DNA of 64,000 nt, taken from Flavobacterium gelidicaeli. Its GTDB lineage: Bacteria; Bacteroidota; Bacteroidia; Flavobacteriales; Flavobacteriaceae. The stretch's first letter is position 1, and the number at the start of each line of letters is the position of its first letter. A model generated the notes under the pieces. The model saw only the letters and a program-made list of their open reading frames with translations. It searched no databases and was not told the origin of the DNA. Location: the NCBI RefSeq assembly GCF_013294005.1, contig NZ_JABSNK010000006.1:62001-126000 (forward strand), given 5' to 3'. A program made the position numbers and the translations under genes. This document shows, in pieces, positions 25,364-33,864 of this stretch.

Positions 25364-25957
25364 ATGAACATTCAAGTAGAAAAAACAGTAAATAGAATCC
25401 TAAGAAATGTAAATAAAAACAAAACTGAAAAATTTATACATTTTGAAAATGAAATTCTAATTATAAATTACGGCGAAAATGAAATTTGGGGAACTTTATT
25501 CTATTTTATCTTTCTAATTTTATGTCCAATTATACTTGTAATTTATCAAATATTAAAAGATAAAGATTTATTAGTAACTGGACTTTTAATTTTATCAATT
25601 TTAATTTTGAGCCGAACCTTGTATAAAATTATTAAAGGTGGAACTAGATTTACAATAGATTTTAATGCCGAATTGATAACCGCTGAAAATAAACACAAAT
25701 TATTTAAGCTAATTTTAAAAAATAAAAATTTAAAATTTATTGAAGTCTTTAAAATAGAACTGAAAAATAAATCAATTGCTCACAAACACGGAAGGTCAAG
25801 TAAATGGCAACAATTAGTTGTGGAAAACGAAATTGGAAATATTGTTCTTTTTACAGATTTTGAAAGTAAATATCCAAACGATCATTTAGCATATGACGTA
25901 AAAAACATAATAGAAACAATAAGAAAAGAATACAAAAAAAATAAAAGCATCAGTTAA
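25364..25957 (+). CDS. Cassette 7: membrane protein, unknown
   Basis: 197 residues. Two adjacent hydrophobic segments (about residues 46-65 and 72-92) split a soluble N-terminus from a C-terminal domain of about 100 residues with strand-rich text, reminiscent of bacterial PH-like domains attached to the membrane. Not assigned to a family. The stop codon lies in the inverse core AGTTAAC, and the cassette ends match perfectly over 10 bases (25331-25340 against 25949-25958). Confidence 0.62.
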   Translation: MNIQVEKTVNRILRNVNKNKTEKFIHFENEILIINYGENEIWGTLFYFIFLILCPIILVIYQILKDKDLLVTGLLILSILILSRTLYKIIKGGTRFTIDFNAELITAENKHKLFKLILKNKNLKFIEVFKIELKNKSIAHKHGRSSKWQQLVVENEIGNIVLFTDFESKYPNDHLAYDVKNIIETIRKEYKKNKSIS

Positions 25958-26096
25958 CAGCGGTTTTGCGAGATTGCGAAATATGTGGTAAATTCACGTT
26001 TATCTTTCGCAAGAAATTTTATATTAGTAGAAAGGGCTTAGTTACAATCCCGATAGCTACTGGGACGTAACTTATTGAAGCCGAACGTAGTTAACA
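25952..26096 (+). repeat. attC-like site 7, damaged right end of the array
   Basis: Inverse core AGTTAAC (25952-25958); the first 70 bp are almost identical to site 2. The second half holds an extra ATCCCGATAGCTACTGGGA palindrome framed by GTTAC/GTAAC (26041-26071), then TTGAAGCCGAACGTAGTTAAC, with a spoiled core (GTAGTTAACA). Total about 145 bp. No further site follows. Confidence 0.65.
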
Positions 26097-26125
26097 CCCC
26101 GCTAGAAAAATACAGAAATAGAAAA

Positions 26126-27448
26126 ATGACGCAACATAGAAAAAGAAACAAAAATTTAGGATTAGCAGAATTGATTGCCATTGCTTTGGGTGGAATGGTA
26201 GGTGGAGGAATTTTTACCATTCTTGGTATTTCCGTATCAATGATAGGGAATTTAACACCAATTGCAATTGTAATTGGTGGATTAATTGCTGCTTTGGCTG
26301 CATATTCATATGTTAAATTAGGTTTATACTATCGAGACGAAGGAGCAACTTATTCCTTTTTTAAAAAAACCTATCCAAAATCACATTTTTCAGCATCTGC
26401 AATTGGTTGGTTTATTATTTTTGGATACATCAGTACATTGGCACTATATGCTTACACATTTTCATCCTACGCAATTAGTAGTACCGATTTTGCAAATAAT
26501 ATTTGGATAAGAAAAGGAATTGCTATTGGTGTAATTGGTCTTTTTACATTCATAAACATCTGGAGCGTTAATGGAATGGGGAAAATCGAAGATTTGATGG
26601 TTTATACTAAATTAGTAGTTCTAACTATTATTTCAGTTGTATTAATGCAACACGGAACAACTGATTTTGGAACATTTATAGAAAATATGGCATTAGATGC
26701 CGAAAATTCAAGTATTTTTTCAATTTTAATAGTTGCCTCATTAACGTTTGTTTCTTATGAAGGCTTTCAATTGATTATCAATGCAGTAAATGAAATGACT
26801 AATCCCGAAAAGAATATTCCAAGGGCTATTTATTCGGCAATTAGTTTAGCAATTCTAATATATGTTGTGATTTCATTAGGTGCTTTATTTGCTATACCAA
26901 CAGAAGAAATTATAAAAAACAAGGAATATGCACTTGCCGCGGGAGCAGGAAATTTGCTTGGAAAAACGGGAACAAACCTTGTCATTCTAGGCGCAATATT
27001 AGCGACAAGTAGTGCCATAAGCGGAACCGTTTTTGGCGCATCAAGACAAATGTCAGTAATTGCAAATGATGGTTATTTTCCAAATTGGTTAGCAATTAGG
27101 AGGAATAATAGTCCACAAAATGCAATTATAGGAATGGCAGTTATGGCAAGTATTTTAATCCTAATTGGCGGACTTGAATTGATACTTGAATTTGGAAGTA
27201 TCACTTTTCTTTTAGTTTCATTATTGATGGCTGTAGCAAACTTTAAAATTAGAGATAAAACAGCATCGTCTACATTTCTAACAGGATTATCTATTTTTGG
27301 ATTAGGAATTGGCGGAATACTTATCTTATACTATGAATTTACCACCAAATGGGAACAGATGATGGCCATTATAATACTTTATATAATACTGGCAATTGGT
27401 GCATGGATATATTCAAAAAAGAAAGAAACGAAAGAAAAAAGGACGTAA
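26126..27448 (+). CDS. APC-family amino acid permease
   Basis: 440 residues with about twelve transmembrane segments. The N-terminal segment LGLAELIAIALGGMVGGGIF carries the GxGIF-like substrate-binding loop of the APC superfamily, and FVSYEGFQLIINAVNEM and the later PRAIYSAISLA are typical. Probably imports or exchanges an amino acid; specificity unknown. The ATG at 26126 is chosen, since an earlier frame opening at 26075 would run through the broken attC-like site. No attC follows, so it is likely chromosomal flank rather than an eighth cassette. Confidence 0.85.
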   Translation: MTQHRKRNKNLGLAELIAIALGGMVGGGIFTILGISVSMIGNLTPIAIVIGGLIAALAAYSYVKLGLYYRDEGATYSFFKKTYPKSHFSASAIGWFIIFGYISTLALYAYTFSSYAISSTDFANNIWIRKGIAIGVIGLFTFINIWSVNGMGKIEDLMVYTKLVVLTIISVVLMQHGTTDFGTFIENMALDAENSSIFSILIVASLTFVSYEGFQLIINAVNEMTNPEKNIPRAIYSAISLAILIYVVISLGALFAIPTEEIIKNKEYALAAGAGNLLGKTGTNLVILGAILATSSAISGTVFGASRQMSVIANDGYFPNWLAIRRNNSPQNAIIGMAVMASILILIGGLELILEFGSITFLLVSLLMAVANFKIRDKTASSTFLTGLSIFGLGIGGILILYYEFTTKWEQMMAIIILYIILAIGAWIYSKKKETKEKRT

Positions 27449-27574
27449 CAAAATTTATAAATTAATGGATAACAGGTGATTAATTCAAATTTGGTGTTTT
27501 TTAATTAAGTTCGAATAAACCGAAAGTGAATTGCTTTTAAAATACAAACAATTCATTAACAGAGTTTTTAGATA

Positions 27575-27582
27575 TATTTTTG
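27575..27582 (+). promoter_or_regulatory. -7 box ahead of the Clp-N-domain gene
   Basis: TATTTTTG, 41 bp before the ATG at 27624; matches TAnnTTTG. No upstream TTTG at normal spacing. Confidence 0.4.
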
Positions 27583-27623
27583 CCGATAAATAGCATTAGA
27601 ACAAAACTATTTTAAAATTGTAG

Positions 27624-28124
27624 ATGGAATTTAATAAAGAAATTGAAATTATTATTAAAGATTACAGAAGTTTGGCAATAGAACTAGGTTCTGACCATTT
27701 ATCATCGTATCATTTTATTTTAGCTTTGTTAAAAACGGATAACTATCCAAATGTAATTTTCACAAACAAGAAATGGGAGTTTATAGCGTTGCAAAAATCT
27801 ATGGTGGAAATTGAAAAAAAATATTGTGAAAATTATTTTCTGACTAAAGAATTTGAAAAAGCATTAAAAAACTCAAAATATTATGCCTGGATTTACAATC
27901 AGAATGAGATAAAATCAGAACATATAATTTTTGCATTATTATCTGACAAGAAAAGTTACGCGTGTAAATATTTAAATTCAGTTGGAATGAATTATTTAGA
28001 TTTTAAAACTGAATATGAAAAAACAGCAGAATTTGAACCAAATATTTTTTTAGAAATCATTGTAAATAATACATTTTTGAAAAGAATTAAGACACCAAAT
28101 TTAGTTTATAAAGTACTAAAATAA
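27624..28124 (+). CDS. Stand-alone Clp N-domain protein
   Basis: 166 residues. Two successive segments look like Clp-N repeats: LGSDHLSSYHFILALLKTD (about residues 20-38) and KSEHIIFALLSDKKSYACKYL (about 91-111), the same D/E-H-hydrophobic-ALL pattern as in ClpA/ClpB N-domains. No AAA+ part exists in this frame or its neighbours. Could be an adaptor or substrate-binding fragment for a Clp unfoldase; clpB is 7 kb upstream. Assignment rests on the repeat pattern only. Confidence 0.55.
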   Translation: MEFNKEIEIIIKDYRSLAIELGSDHLSSYHFILALLKTDNYPNVIFTNKKWEFIALQKSMVEIEKKYCENYFLTKEFEKALKNSKYYAWIYNQNEIKSEHIIFALLSDKKSYACKYLNSVGMNYLDFKTEYEKTAEFEPNIFLEIIVNNTFLKRIKTPNLVYKVLK

Positions 28125-28138
28125 TGTGGAGTAACAGC

Positions 28139-28165
28139 TCCATTTAACCTAAAAATAAATGGAGT
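28139..28165 (+). terminator. Hairpin after the Clp-N-domain gene
   Basis: CTCCATTT (28139-28146) / AAATGGAG (28158-28165), 11-nt loop. No T-run follows, so it is a weak terminator at most. Confidence 0.4.
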
Positions 28166-28221
28166 GTTATAAACAGTAATTGGAACTATAAAAAGCAATA
28201 CAATTCTTGAAATAATTAATA

Positions 28222-28764
28222 ATGAAAAAAATAATATTAGAAAGAAACTTAGATTTTAATCAGTTTAAAAATGTTTTTATTTTGAATTTTATTTGCTTTT
28301 TTATTTTACTAATGCTTATAAAATCTGATGCAAATCCCTCAATAATAAATTTGTTGATTTTCACACTATTCATTCTAGTTGGCTTATTACTATTACGAAA
28401 AGGATTAGTAATTGAAAAAAACGAACAAATAAGAACAGCTTACTTCTTATTTGGAATGCTATTAAAAACGAATATTATTGAAACCAAAAAGATGAATATC
28501 GTTTCGGTATTAACTTTTAGGAAAAGACCAAATTATAAATATCCAAAACGGTGGAATGCTTTCAATCGTTGGGAACCAAATTTAGAATATAGCGCTACTT
28601 CATATCAATTATATTTACTAAATGAAAATCATAGTATCAAAAGAAAATTAATTAGCTTTATGAAAGAGGAAAATTCTATAAAAGCATTAAATTTTTTATT
28701 GCAAAATGCAGAGATGAAAATAGCAGTTTATAATCCAAATAACAGTAAAAAGACGAGTTATTAA
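28222..28764 (+). CDS. Small membrane protein, unknown
   Basis: 180 residues. Two hydrophobic segments (about residues 18-38 and 43-60) followed by a soluble domain with strand-like stretches (VIEKNEQIRTAYFLFGMLLK, YQLYLLNENHSIKRKLISFM). The layout is similar to the cassette 7 protein. No family recognised. Followed by a strong terminator. Confidence 0.6.
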   Translation: MKKIILERNLDFNQFKNVFILNFICFFILLMLIKSDANPSIINLLIFTLFILVGLLLLRKGLVIEKNEQIRTAYFLFGMLLKTNIIETKKMNIVSVLTFRKRPNYKYPKRWNAFNRWEPNLEYSATSYQLYLLNENHSIKRKLISFMKEENSIKALNFLLQNAEMKIAVYNPNNSKKTSY

Positions 28765-28833
28765 CTGCATTTATACATTAAAGATGTTTCTTACTTTGAA
28801 AAAAACTATAAAATGCGATTCAAAATTTGCAAT

Positions 28834-28874
28834 AAAAAAACGGATTGAAATTTAAAATTCCAATCCGTTTTTTT
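28834..28874. terminator. Bidirectional terminator between convergent genes
   Basis: AAAAAAACGGATTG (28834-28847) pairs with CAATCCGTTTTTTT (28861-28874), 13-nt loop; T-runs on both strands. Confidence 0.9.
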
Positions 28875-28941
28875 ATCGTTATTTGAGTAAGCGATGTCTA
28901 TTTTATAAAATCAATTCAGCAGTAGGTATTAAAACCTACTT

Positions 28942-29223
28942 TTAAGATATCTTTAAAATTCTATTAATTGGGATTCCTACTCCTTTTTTTAACACGACAC
29001 TTTCATCAGTAACTGCCCAAACGGTAGTTTCAACCATTTTTTTGGAAAAATCATCTTCAAAATAAATTTGGATTTTTGAATGTTCTAGATTTCCTAGAGA
29101 CATTGCGCGTTCTAATTCGGTTCTTCTTTGATTGATAGCATTATCGTCTTTTAATACTTCAGTATGTGGGAATTTTAAAGTTTCTATATTTTCTTTCTCA
29201 ATAGATTCAAAATTTATAGTCAT
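28942..29223 (-). CDS. Conserved small flavobacterial protein
   Basis: 93 residues, soluble, acidic, no signal. The text (TLKFPHTEVLKDDNAINQRR, ERAMSLGNLEHSKIQIYFED, WAVTDESVVLKKGVGIPINR) reads like a conserved hypothetical protein I associate with Flavobacteriales; the C-terminal half looks strand-rich, possibly a small barrel. Function unknown. Convergent with the preceding membrane protein. Confidence 0.7.
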   Translation of the reverse strand: MTINFESIEKENIETLKFPHTEVLKDDNAINQRRTELERAMSLGNLEHSKIQIYFEDDFSKKMVETTVWAVTDESVVLKKGVGIPINRILKIS

Positions 29224-29688
29224 AATCTTTTAATTTATTTTAATAAATAGTTTCAGTGATTTGGTACACTAACTGTTCTTAAATACAGATAGTCTAACAA
29301 ATATAATTACATTTCTGTTGCTCTATCCTCGCATTATTATTATTTTAACATACCATGATATTAGGAATCAATAGTTGGATTATGAACTCTCAATTAAGCT
29401 GTTTATGGCAATTCAGATATTAACGACATTGATGTATTTCTTGCAACAGCTATATTATTAAGATTACTTAATACGCTACAATTATTAAGCTTATACTAAT
29501 TTTATAGAAGATTTTTTGATAATTAAATAAATGAAAACTATTGCCTAGATTATTGTAATGAAATTTTATTTTTTTATTGTATTTTAGTTTTGAAGGACCT
29601 ATTAACCTTCAAATATGCTAATATCAGTAACTCTAGAACATTTTAATTCCTGCTTTTAAACATTGCTACTTTTTAAAATTTATCAACT
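29224..29688. other. Intergenic region without recognisable content
   Basis: 465 bp, very AT-rich, between the divergent 93-residue protein gene and the MscS gene. Must hold both promoters, but no convincing TAnnTTTG/TTTG pair, repeat or RNA was found. Confidence 0.5.
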
Positions 29689-30618
29689 ATGAAAAGGTAT
29701 TACAAACTAATTTTAAGCCTATTATTACTATTTATATTTGTTGTGATTGAGCCAATAGTACGTTGGTTTGCAAACTATACAAATATTGATTTTTCTTTTT
29801 TGATTCGGCATAAAACTAATTTATTAATTGTTGGTTTTTCATGGCTCATAATTATTTTATTACGCCGCATTAAATTTAACATTCTAAAGAGATACGATAT
29901 CACGAAGGAAGATAATTTAGTATCTAGAAAACTACACACACAGATTAATATCCTTGAAAAAGTAGTGATTTTTATAATTGTACTTATTGCTACAGGTTTA
30001 ATTTTACTTTCATTTGATGGTATCCGACAAATTGGAATTGGGATATTTGCTTCGGCGGGAGTTGCTGGAATTATAATAGGTCTATCAGCTCAAAAAGTTG
30101 TAGGTGCATTGTTAGCGGGGATTCAAATTGCGATTACACAACCTTTTCGTATTGATGATGCCGTTCTTGTAGAAAATGAATGGGGCTGGATTGAGGAAAT
30201 AAATTTGACTTATGTTGTGGTTCGGATTTGGGATAAGAGACGACTAGTACTACCCTCAACTTATTTTTTAGAGAAACCATTTCAAAACTGGACACGCAAC
30301 AGCGCTGACATCATTGGGACTATTTTTTTATATACCGATTATATGATTCCGTTTGATGAATTAAGAAAGGAGTTGACCAGGCTGTTAAATACTACGGAAT
30401 TATGGGATAAAAAAGTAGATGTGCTCCAAGTAACCGACTCAAAGGAAACTACTATTGAGATCAGAATTCTTGTTAGTGCTAAAAATTCGCCAACAGCATG
30501 GGATTTAAGAGTGTATATTAGGGAGAAAATGATTGAGTTCATCCAAAAGAATTATCCCGAAAGTTTACCAAAAACACGAATTACCTTAAATCAAGAAATA
30601 AACACTAAAATGTTATGA
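29689..30618 (+). CDS. MscS-family mechanosensitive channel
   Basis: 309 residues. Hydrophobic segments at about 5-22, 43-60, 90-110 and the pore helix region 117-150 (GIGIFASAGVAGIIIGLSAQ), whose Gly/Ala pattern is the MscS TM3 hallmark, then the beta domain DDAVLVENEWGWIEEINLTYVVV and LPSTYFLEKPFQNWTR. Opens under membrane tension to release solutes in hypo-osmotic shock. Stands alone; a palindromic repeat lies downstream. Confidence 0.88.
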   Translation: MKRYYKLILSLLLLFIFVVIEPIVRWFANYTNIDFSFLIRHKTNLLIVGFSWLIIILLRRIKFNILKRYDITKEDNLVSRKLHTQINILEKVVIFIIVLIATGLILLSFDGIRQIGIGIFASAGVAGIIIGLSAQKVVGALLAGIQIAITQPFRIDDAVLVENEWGWIEEINLTYVVVRIWDKRRLVLPSTYFLEKPFQNWTRNSADIIGTIFLYTDYMIPFDELRKELTRLLNTTELWDKKVDVLQVTDSKETTIEIRILVSAKNSPTAWDLRVYIREKMIEFIQKNYPESLPKTRITLNQEINTKML

Positions 30619-30669
30619 TAAATAAAGGACTTAAAAATTTTGCTCGAAAGCTTTACTTATAAATTAAAC

Positions 30670-30850
30670 AAATAGCTGTTCACCATTTTACGCTCCGACC
30701 CAGACCGCAGCGACAGCCCCGAGAATTTGATGGCTATTTTTTACAGACAATAGAGAGCGACTAAAAGAAGCTCCTCTATTGTCTAGAAAAAAAAGACAGC
30801 GAATGGAGGGCTAAAGCGAAGTGCTGGAATAGGCGCATAAAAAATCAGAT
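30670..30850. repeat. Palindromic intergenic element after the MscS gene
   Basis: Contains CGCTCCGACCCAGACCGCAG, CGACAGCCCCGAG, an inner inverted repeat AGACAATAGAG / CTCTATTGTCT (about 30748-30784), and then GACAGCGAATGGAGGGCTAAA and GCGAAGTGCTGG. The outer G/C-rich blocks are of the Flavobacterium intergenic type. It fills half of the 399-bp gap 30619-31017; the rest is AT-rich with no clear signal. Confidence 0.6.
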
Positions 30851-31017
30851 TTATTAAAATGGAATTTAGAAGCTATATATTTCTTAATTAAATCTTAAAA
30901 ACTTTAAAAACTACTTATTTAACTACTGTTTTATTATATTTGGTTACTAATCTAAAAGTGGCTTGCTATAAGTCTTTGTAGCGCTAATATTGCCCGAAAA
31001 CAAAACAATTTACGGTT

Positions 31018-31851
31018 ATGAAAATTAAATTATTGACAAGTGTATTACTAGGTCTTTCGCTGGTGGCTTGCAAAAATGACAAGCAAACAGCAACAAGTGA
31101 AACCCAAACAGATTCTGTTAAAATAGTTGCACCAAAATTTGAAAATAAAGGACAGGAGTTAGTTTATACCATGGTTCAAAAAGTGGGTGATTTAAGCCAA
31201 CTTTACGATAAGAAAGATGTTGTGTACACTTATACATACCAAACTCCTGACGGTAAAACGGATATCACAACTGAAAAATATATTTTTGACGGTCAACTAT
31301 CCTACGGTGCATATAAAAAACACGAGCGCACTTTGCCAGATCTTAGCGGATTAATAGAGCAAGGATATGATGGTAATGAATTTTGGCTTAAAAATGACGG
31401 TAAAAGTCTCACAGATGAAAAACTCTTGAAAATGGTTGCTTTTAATAGACCAACTAATTTTTATTGGTTTACTATGATGCAAAAATTGCTTGATCCTGGC
31501 ATTAATTATGAATACTTAAATGAGAAAACTATTGATAGCGTAAATTACGATGTGGTTAAAATTACATTTGAAAGCACAGATGGAAAACCAAAGGATATTT
31601 ATCAATTATACCTTAATAAAGAGACTCATTTAGTGGATCAATTTCTTTTTACTGTAGCTGATTTTGGTAAAATTGATCCTTTGCTGATGAAGTTAGAATA
31701 TGAAACAATTGATGGTTTAATGATCCCTACAAAGCGTAAATATAAAGCGTCTAACTGGGATGCCAAAGTAACTGACGAACCGTGGATACAAGTTAATTGG
31801 ACCGATATTAAATTTAATAACGGATTGAAAAAATCAGATTTTAAGAAATAG
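31018..31851 (+). CDS. Lipoprotein, DUF6503-like, unknown function
   Basis: 277 residues with a lipoprotein signal (MKIKLLTSVLLGLSLVACKN, lipidated Cys at 18). After a short Thr/Ser linker follows a strand-rich domain (VYTYTYQTPDGKTDITTEKY, INYEYLNEKTIDSVNYDVVK, YQLYLNKETHLVDQFLF) resembling LolA/outer-membrane lipoprotein-sorting-like folds found in many Bacteroidetes lipoproteins. No catalytic motif. Single gene with terminator. Confidence 0.7.
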   Translation: MKIKLLTSVLLGLSLVACKNDKQTATSETQTDSVKIVAPKFENKGQELVYTMVQKVGDLSQLYDKKDVVYTYTYQTPDGKTDITTEKYIFDGQLSYGAYKKHERTLPDLSGLIEQGYDGNEFWLKNDGKSLTDEKLLKMVAFNRPTNFYWFTMMQKLLDPGINYEYLNEKTIDSVNYDVVKITFESTDGKPKDIYQLYLNKETHLVDQFLFTVADFGKIDPLLMKLEYETIDGLMIPTKRKYKASNWDAKVTDEPWIQVNWTDIKFNNGLKKSDFKK

Positions 31852-31878
31852 ATAATTCAAAATCTTAATCTCAATAGA

Positions 31879-31918
31879 AAACCCAACAATATGCTATAAA
31901 AGCGGTACTGTTGGGTTT
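31879..31918 (+). terminator. Terminator-like hairpin after the lipoprotein gene
   Basis: AAACCCAACA (31879-31888) / TGTTGGGTTT (31909-31918), perfect 10-bp stem, 20-nt loop, followed by the weak T tract GTTGGTTTCT. Confidence 0.65.
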
Positions 31919-32130
31919 GTTGGTTTCTAATAAATTAGCTTGTTAACAAATTCATCTTTAATTCTTAATGAGAATTAGAAACTTAACTAATAGCTGTTGC
32001 ATATAATACTATACCGTTTTTATAAATCTAATTGTTACATTTAGAAACATCACTAGTAAATGTTTTGTGTATCAGAATTATTTCACTATTTTTATTATCA
32101 CAACCTACAACCATCTCATTTAACTATTTC

Positions 32131-33864
32131 ATGGATAAAAATAAGCCCCAAAATAGTCTTAGAAGCATCTCTAAATTCGGTAAAATTGATAATTTAAGTT
32201 TTTATATTTTCACTATGCAATTTTTTATTGTGATGGTGGTACTTGGTTATTTAGGTCTCACAGATGGTGCTTGGGCAACAATTCCAGTGATTGCTACTTT
32301 CCTTTATTTTTCTATTTCAAAAAAATACAGTTTTCTTCAAAAATCCATTATTGCCATATCGGTTATTACTGCGTACTACACCTTTGTGTTTTTATGCTAC
32401 GGAAAATCAATTCCTATAGTAGTGATAACTTACGTGACACCACTTATATTATTAATTACAATACGCTTTAACAAATTACTTGCTTTCTTTAGTTTATTGA
32501 TATTTGCTATTGTTTCTATTATTCTTTATAACGATTTTTTTGGTTTTGACTTGGGTAACATTAGGTATTATGAGCATGATGTACACATGCAGGTATTTTA
32601 TTTTGTAGTCTTAATGATTACCATATATTTGGTCGTGCTCATCTATGCTAGGACAAAAATTGTTACTGGTATTATCAATGAATTGAAACATAAAAACATA
32701 GAATTAGAAGAGTCTCGAGCTGAGTTAAAAAAATTACAAATTAATAAAGAATCCTTTTTTGCTATAATGAGCCATGAAATTAGAACACCTCTTAATGCTA
32801 TAAAAGGGATTTCGGATATCTTAAAAAATAATTCCGATTGTCAAGAAGATCAAAATCTTTTAGAATTGATGGATTATTCTACCAATCATTTATTAGCTTT
32901 AGTAAACAATATTCTAGACTTCACAAAACTCAATGATGGTGCATTCTCATTGCAATACTCTGAATTTGATTTATCCAAATCCTTAAATTCATTGTTTAAA
33001 ATGAATGAAAGATTAGCTATAGAAAAAGGATTAGCATTTAAAATTGAAACTTCTAAAAACATCCCTAATATTGTTTATGGTGACAAAAATAGAATCAATC
33101 AAATTGTTTTGAATCTATTAAATAATGCCATTGAATACACTAGCACAGGAGGAGTCTCTATGATTGTGGATGGAGAATATTCTGAAGATAGTAAGCATGA
33201 ATTTGAACTCCAAATTACAATTTCTGATACAGGAAAAGGAATTGATAAGCATTTAGGTGAAAAACTTTTTCAAAAATACGCCTCATCAAACACATCAAAA
33301 AATAGCGTTGGTTTAGGGTTAACTATTTCAAAGGGACTTATTGATTTAATGAACGGAAGTATTTCTTATCAATCTAAACTAAATCAAGGAACTACTTTTA
33401 ATATTACGATACCATTACCTATAGTCGAAAAGAGTACTACAAATACAAATGATATTGAAACCAATTTTCATAATGCTGCCCTAAAAATATTGCTAGTTGA
33501 TGATAATAAAATTAATTTATTGATTCTAGAAAAGCAGCTGAAAAACAAATTAAAAAACAGCCAAACTACAGTTGCCTATAACGGTCTAGAAGCATTGAAT
33601 ATGATTAAATCAAATGAATATGACATTGTATTAATGGATATCGTTATGCCAGTTATGGACGGAATTACCGCCACAATACACGTAAGAAAACTGGAAGACG
33701 AAAAAATAAAAAACATACCTATAATTGCGCTTACAGCAAATGTAGGTGAAAAAGAATTGAATGAATGTTTACATGCTGGAATGAATGATTTTGTAACAAA
33801 ACCATTTGAAATTAATGCCTTATTAAAAATAATTTGTGACCAAACACAAACTTGTAAAAAATAG
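32131..33864 (+). CDS. Hybrid histidine kinase with C-terminal receiver
   Basis: 577 residues. Five to six membrane segments (about residues 20-175) replace a periplasmic sensor, then a coiled-coil, the HisKA domain with the phospho-acceptor His in FFAIMSHEIRTPLNAIKG, the HATPase with N-box INQIVLNLLNNAIEYT, G1 ISDTGKGID and G2 GLGLTISKG, and a receiver domain with VDDNK and the phospho-acceptor Asp in VLMDIVMPVMDG. The ATG at 32131 is preferred over an upstream TTG because it starts a normal charged N-terminus. No output regulator is adjacent, so the target is unknown; an HPt partner elsewhere is likely. Confidence 0.88.
   Translation: MDKNKPQNSLRSISKFGKIDNLSFYIFTMQFFIVMVVLGYLGLTDGAWATIPVIATFLYFSISKKYSFLQKSIIAISVITAYYTFVFLCYGKSIPIVVITYVTPLILLITIRFNKLLAFFSLLIFAIVSIILYNDFFGFDLGNIRYYEHDVHMQVFYFVVLMITIYLVVLIYARTKIVTGIINELKHKNIELEESRAELKKLQINKESFFAIMSHEIRTPLNAIKGISDILKNNSDCQEDQNLLELMDYSTNHLLALVNNILDFTKLNDGAFSLQYSEFDLSKSLNSLFKMNERLAIEKGLAFKIETSKNIPNIVYGDKNRINQIVLNLLNNAIEYTSTGGVSMIVDGEYSEDSKHEFELQITISDTGKGIDKHLGEKLFQKYASSNTSKNSVGLGLTISKGLIDLMNGSISYQSKLNQGTTFNITIPLPIVEKSTTNTNDIETNFHNAALKILLVDDNKINLLILEKQLKNKLKNSQTTVAYNGLEALNMIKSNEYDIVLMDIVMPVMDGITATIHVRKLEDEKIKNIPIIALTANVGEKELNECLHAGMNDFVTKPFEINALLKIICDQTQTCKK

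Larger units (their letters stand above)
20700..26096 (+). mobile_element. Integron-like gene cassette array without integrase (CALIN-like)
   Basis: Seven genes, all on the + strand, each followed by an attC-like site of about 131-133 bp (two of them enlarged by a MITE). Each site runs from an inverse core ending AAC to a core beginning GTTA. Between them lie arms that pair imperfectly (AGCGGTTTTGCGAGATTGCG against CGCCACTTC-TGCAAGCCGC), as in folded attC bottom strands. Stop codons of genes 1, 2, 4 and 7 lie inside the inverse core. Start and end of the same unit are complementary: GTTAGGCGAT/ATCGCCTAAC for unit 1, GTTAGTGGCT/AGCCACTAAC for unit 4, GTTAACTGAT/ATCAGTTAAC for unit 7, and 8 bases for unit 2. 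No tyrosine recombinase is encoded in the window. Confidence 0.8.

Noticed and set aside
21539..26096. Reading the attC-like sites as ordinary terminators or REP repeats
   Set aside because: Consistent orientation, fixed 131/133-bp length, AAC/GTTA borders, stop codons within the border and own-end complementarity of units are not explained by terminators or REPs.
28131..28175. AAC-AG-CTCCATTT ... AAATGGAG-T-GTTA segment resembling a very short attC site
   Set aside because: Only about 45 bp, no matching start core upstream of the adjacent gene (no GTTA in 27449-27623), and a plain hairpin explains it. Treated as a weak terminator.
20392..28764. Prophage or conjugative element as explanation of the small-gene region
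   Set aside because: No phage structural, integrase, relaxase or mobilisation genes are present.
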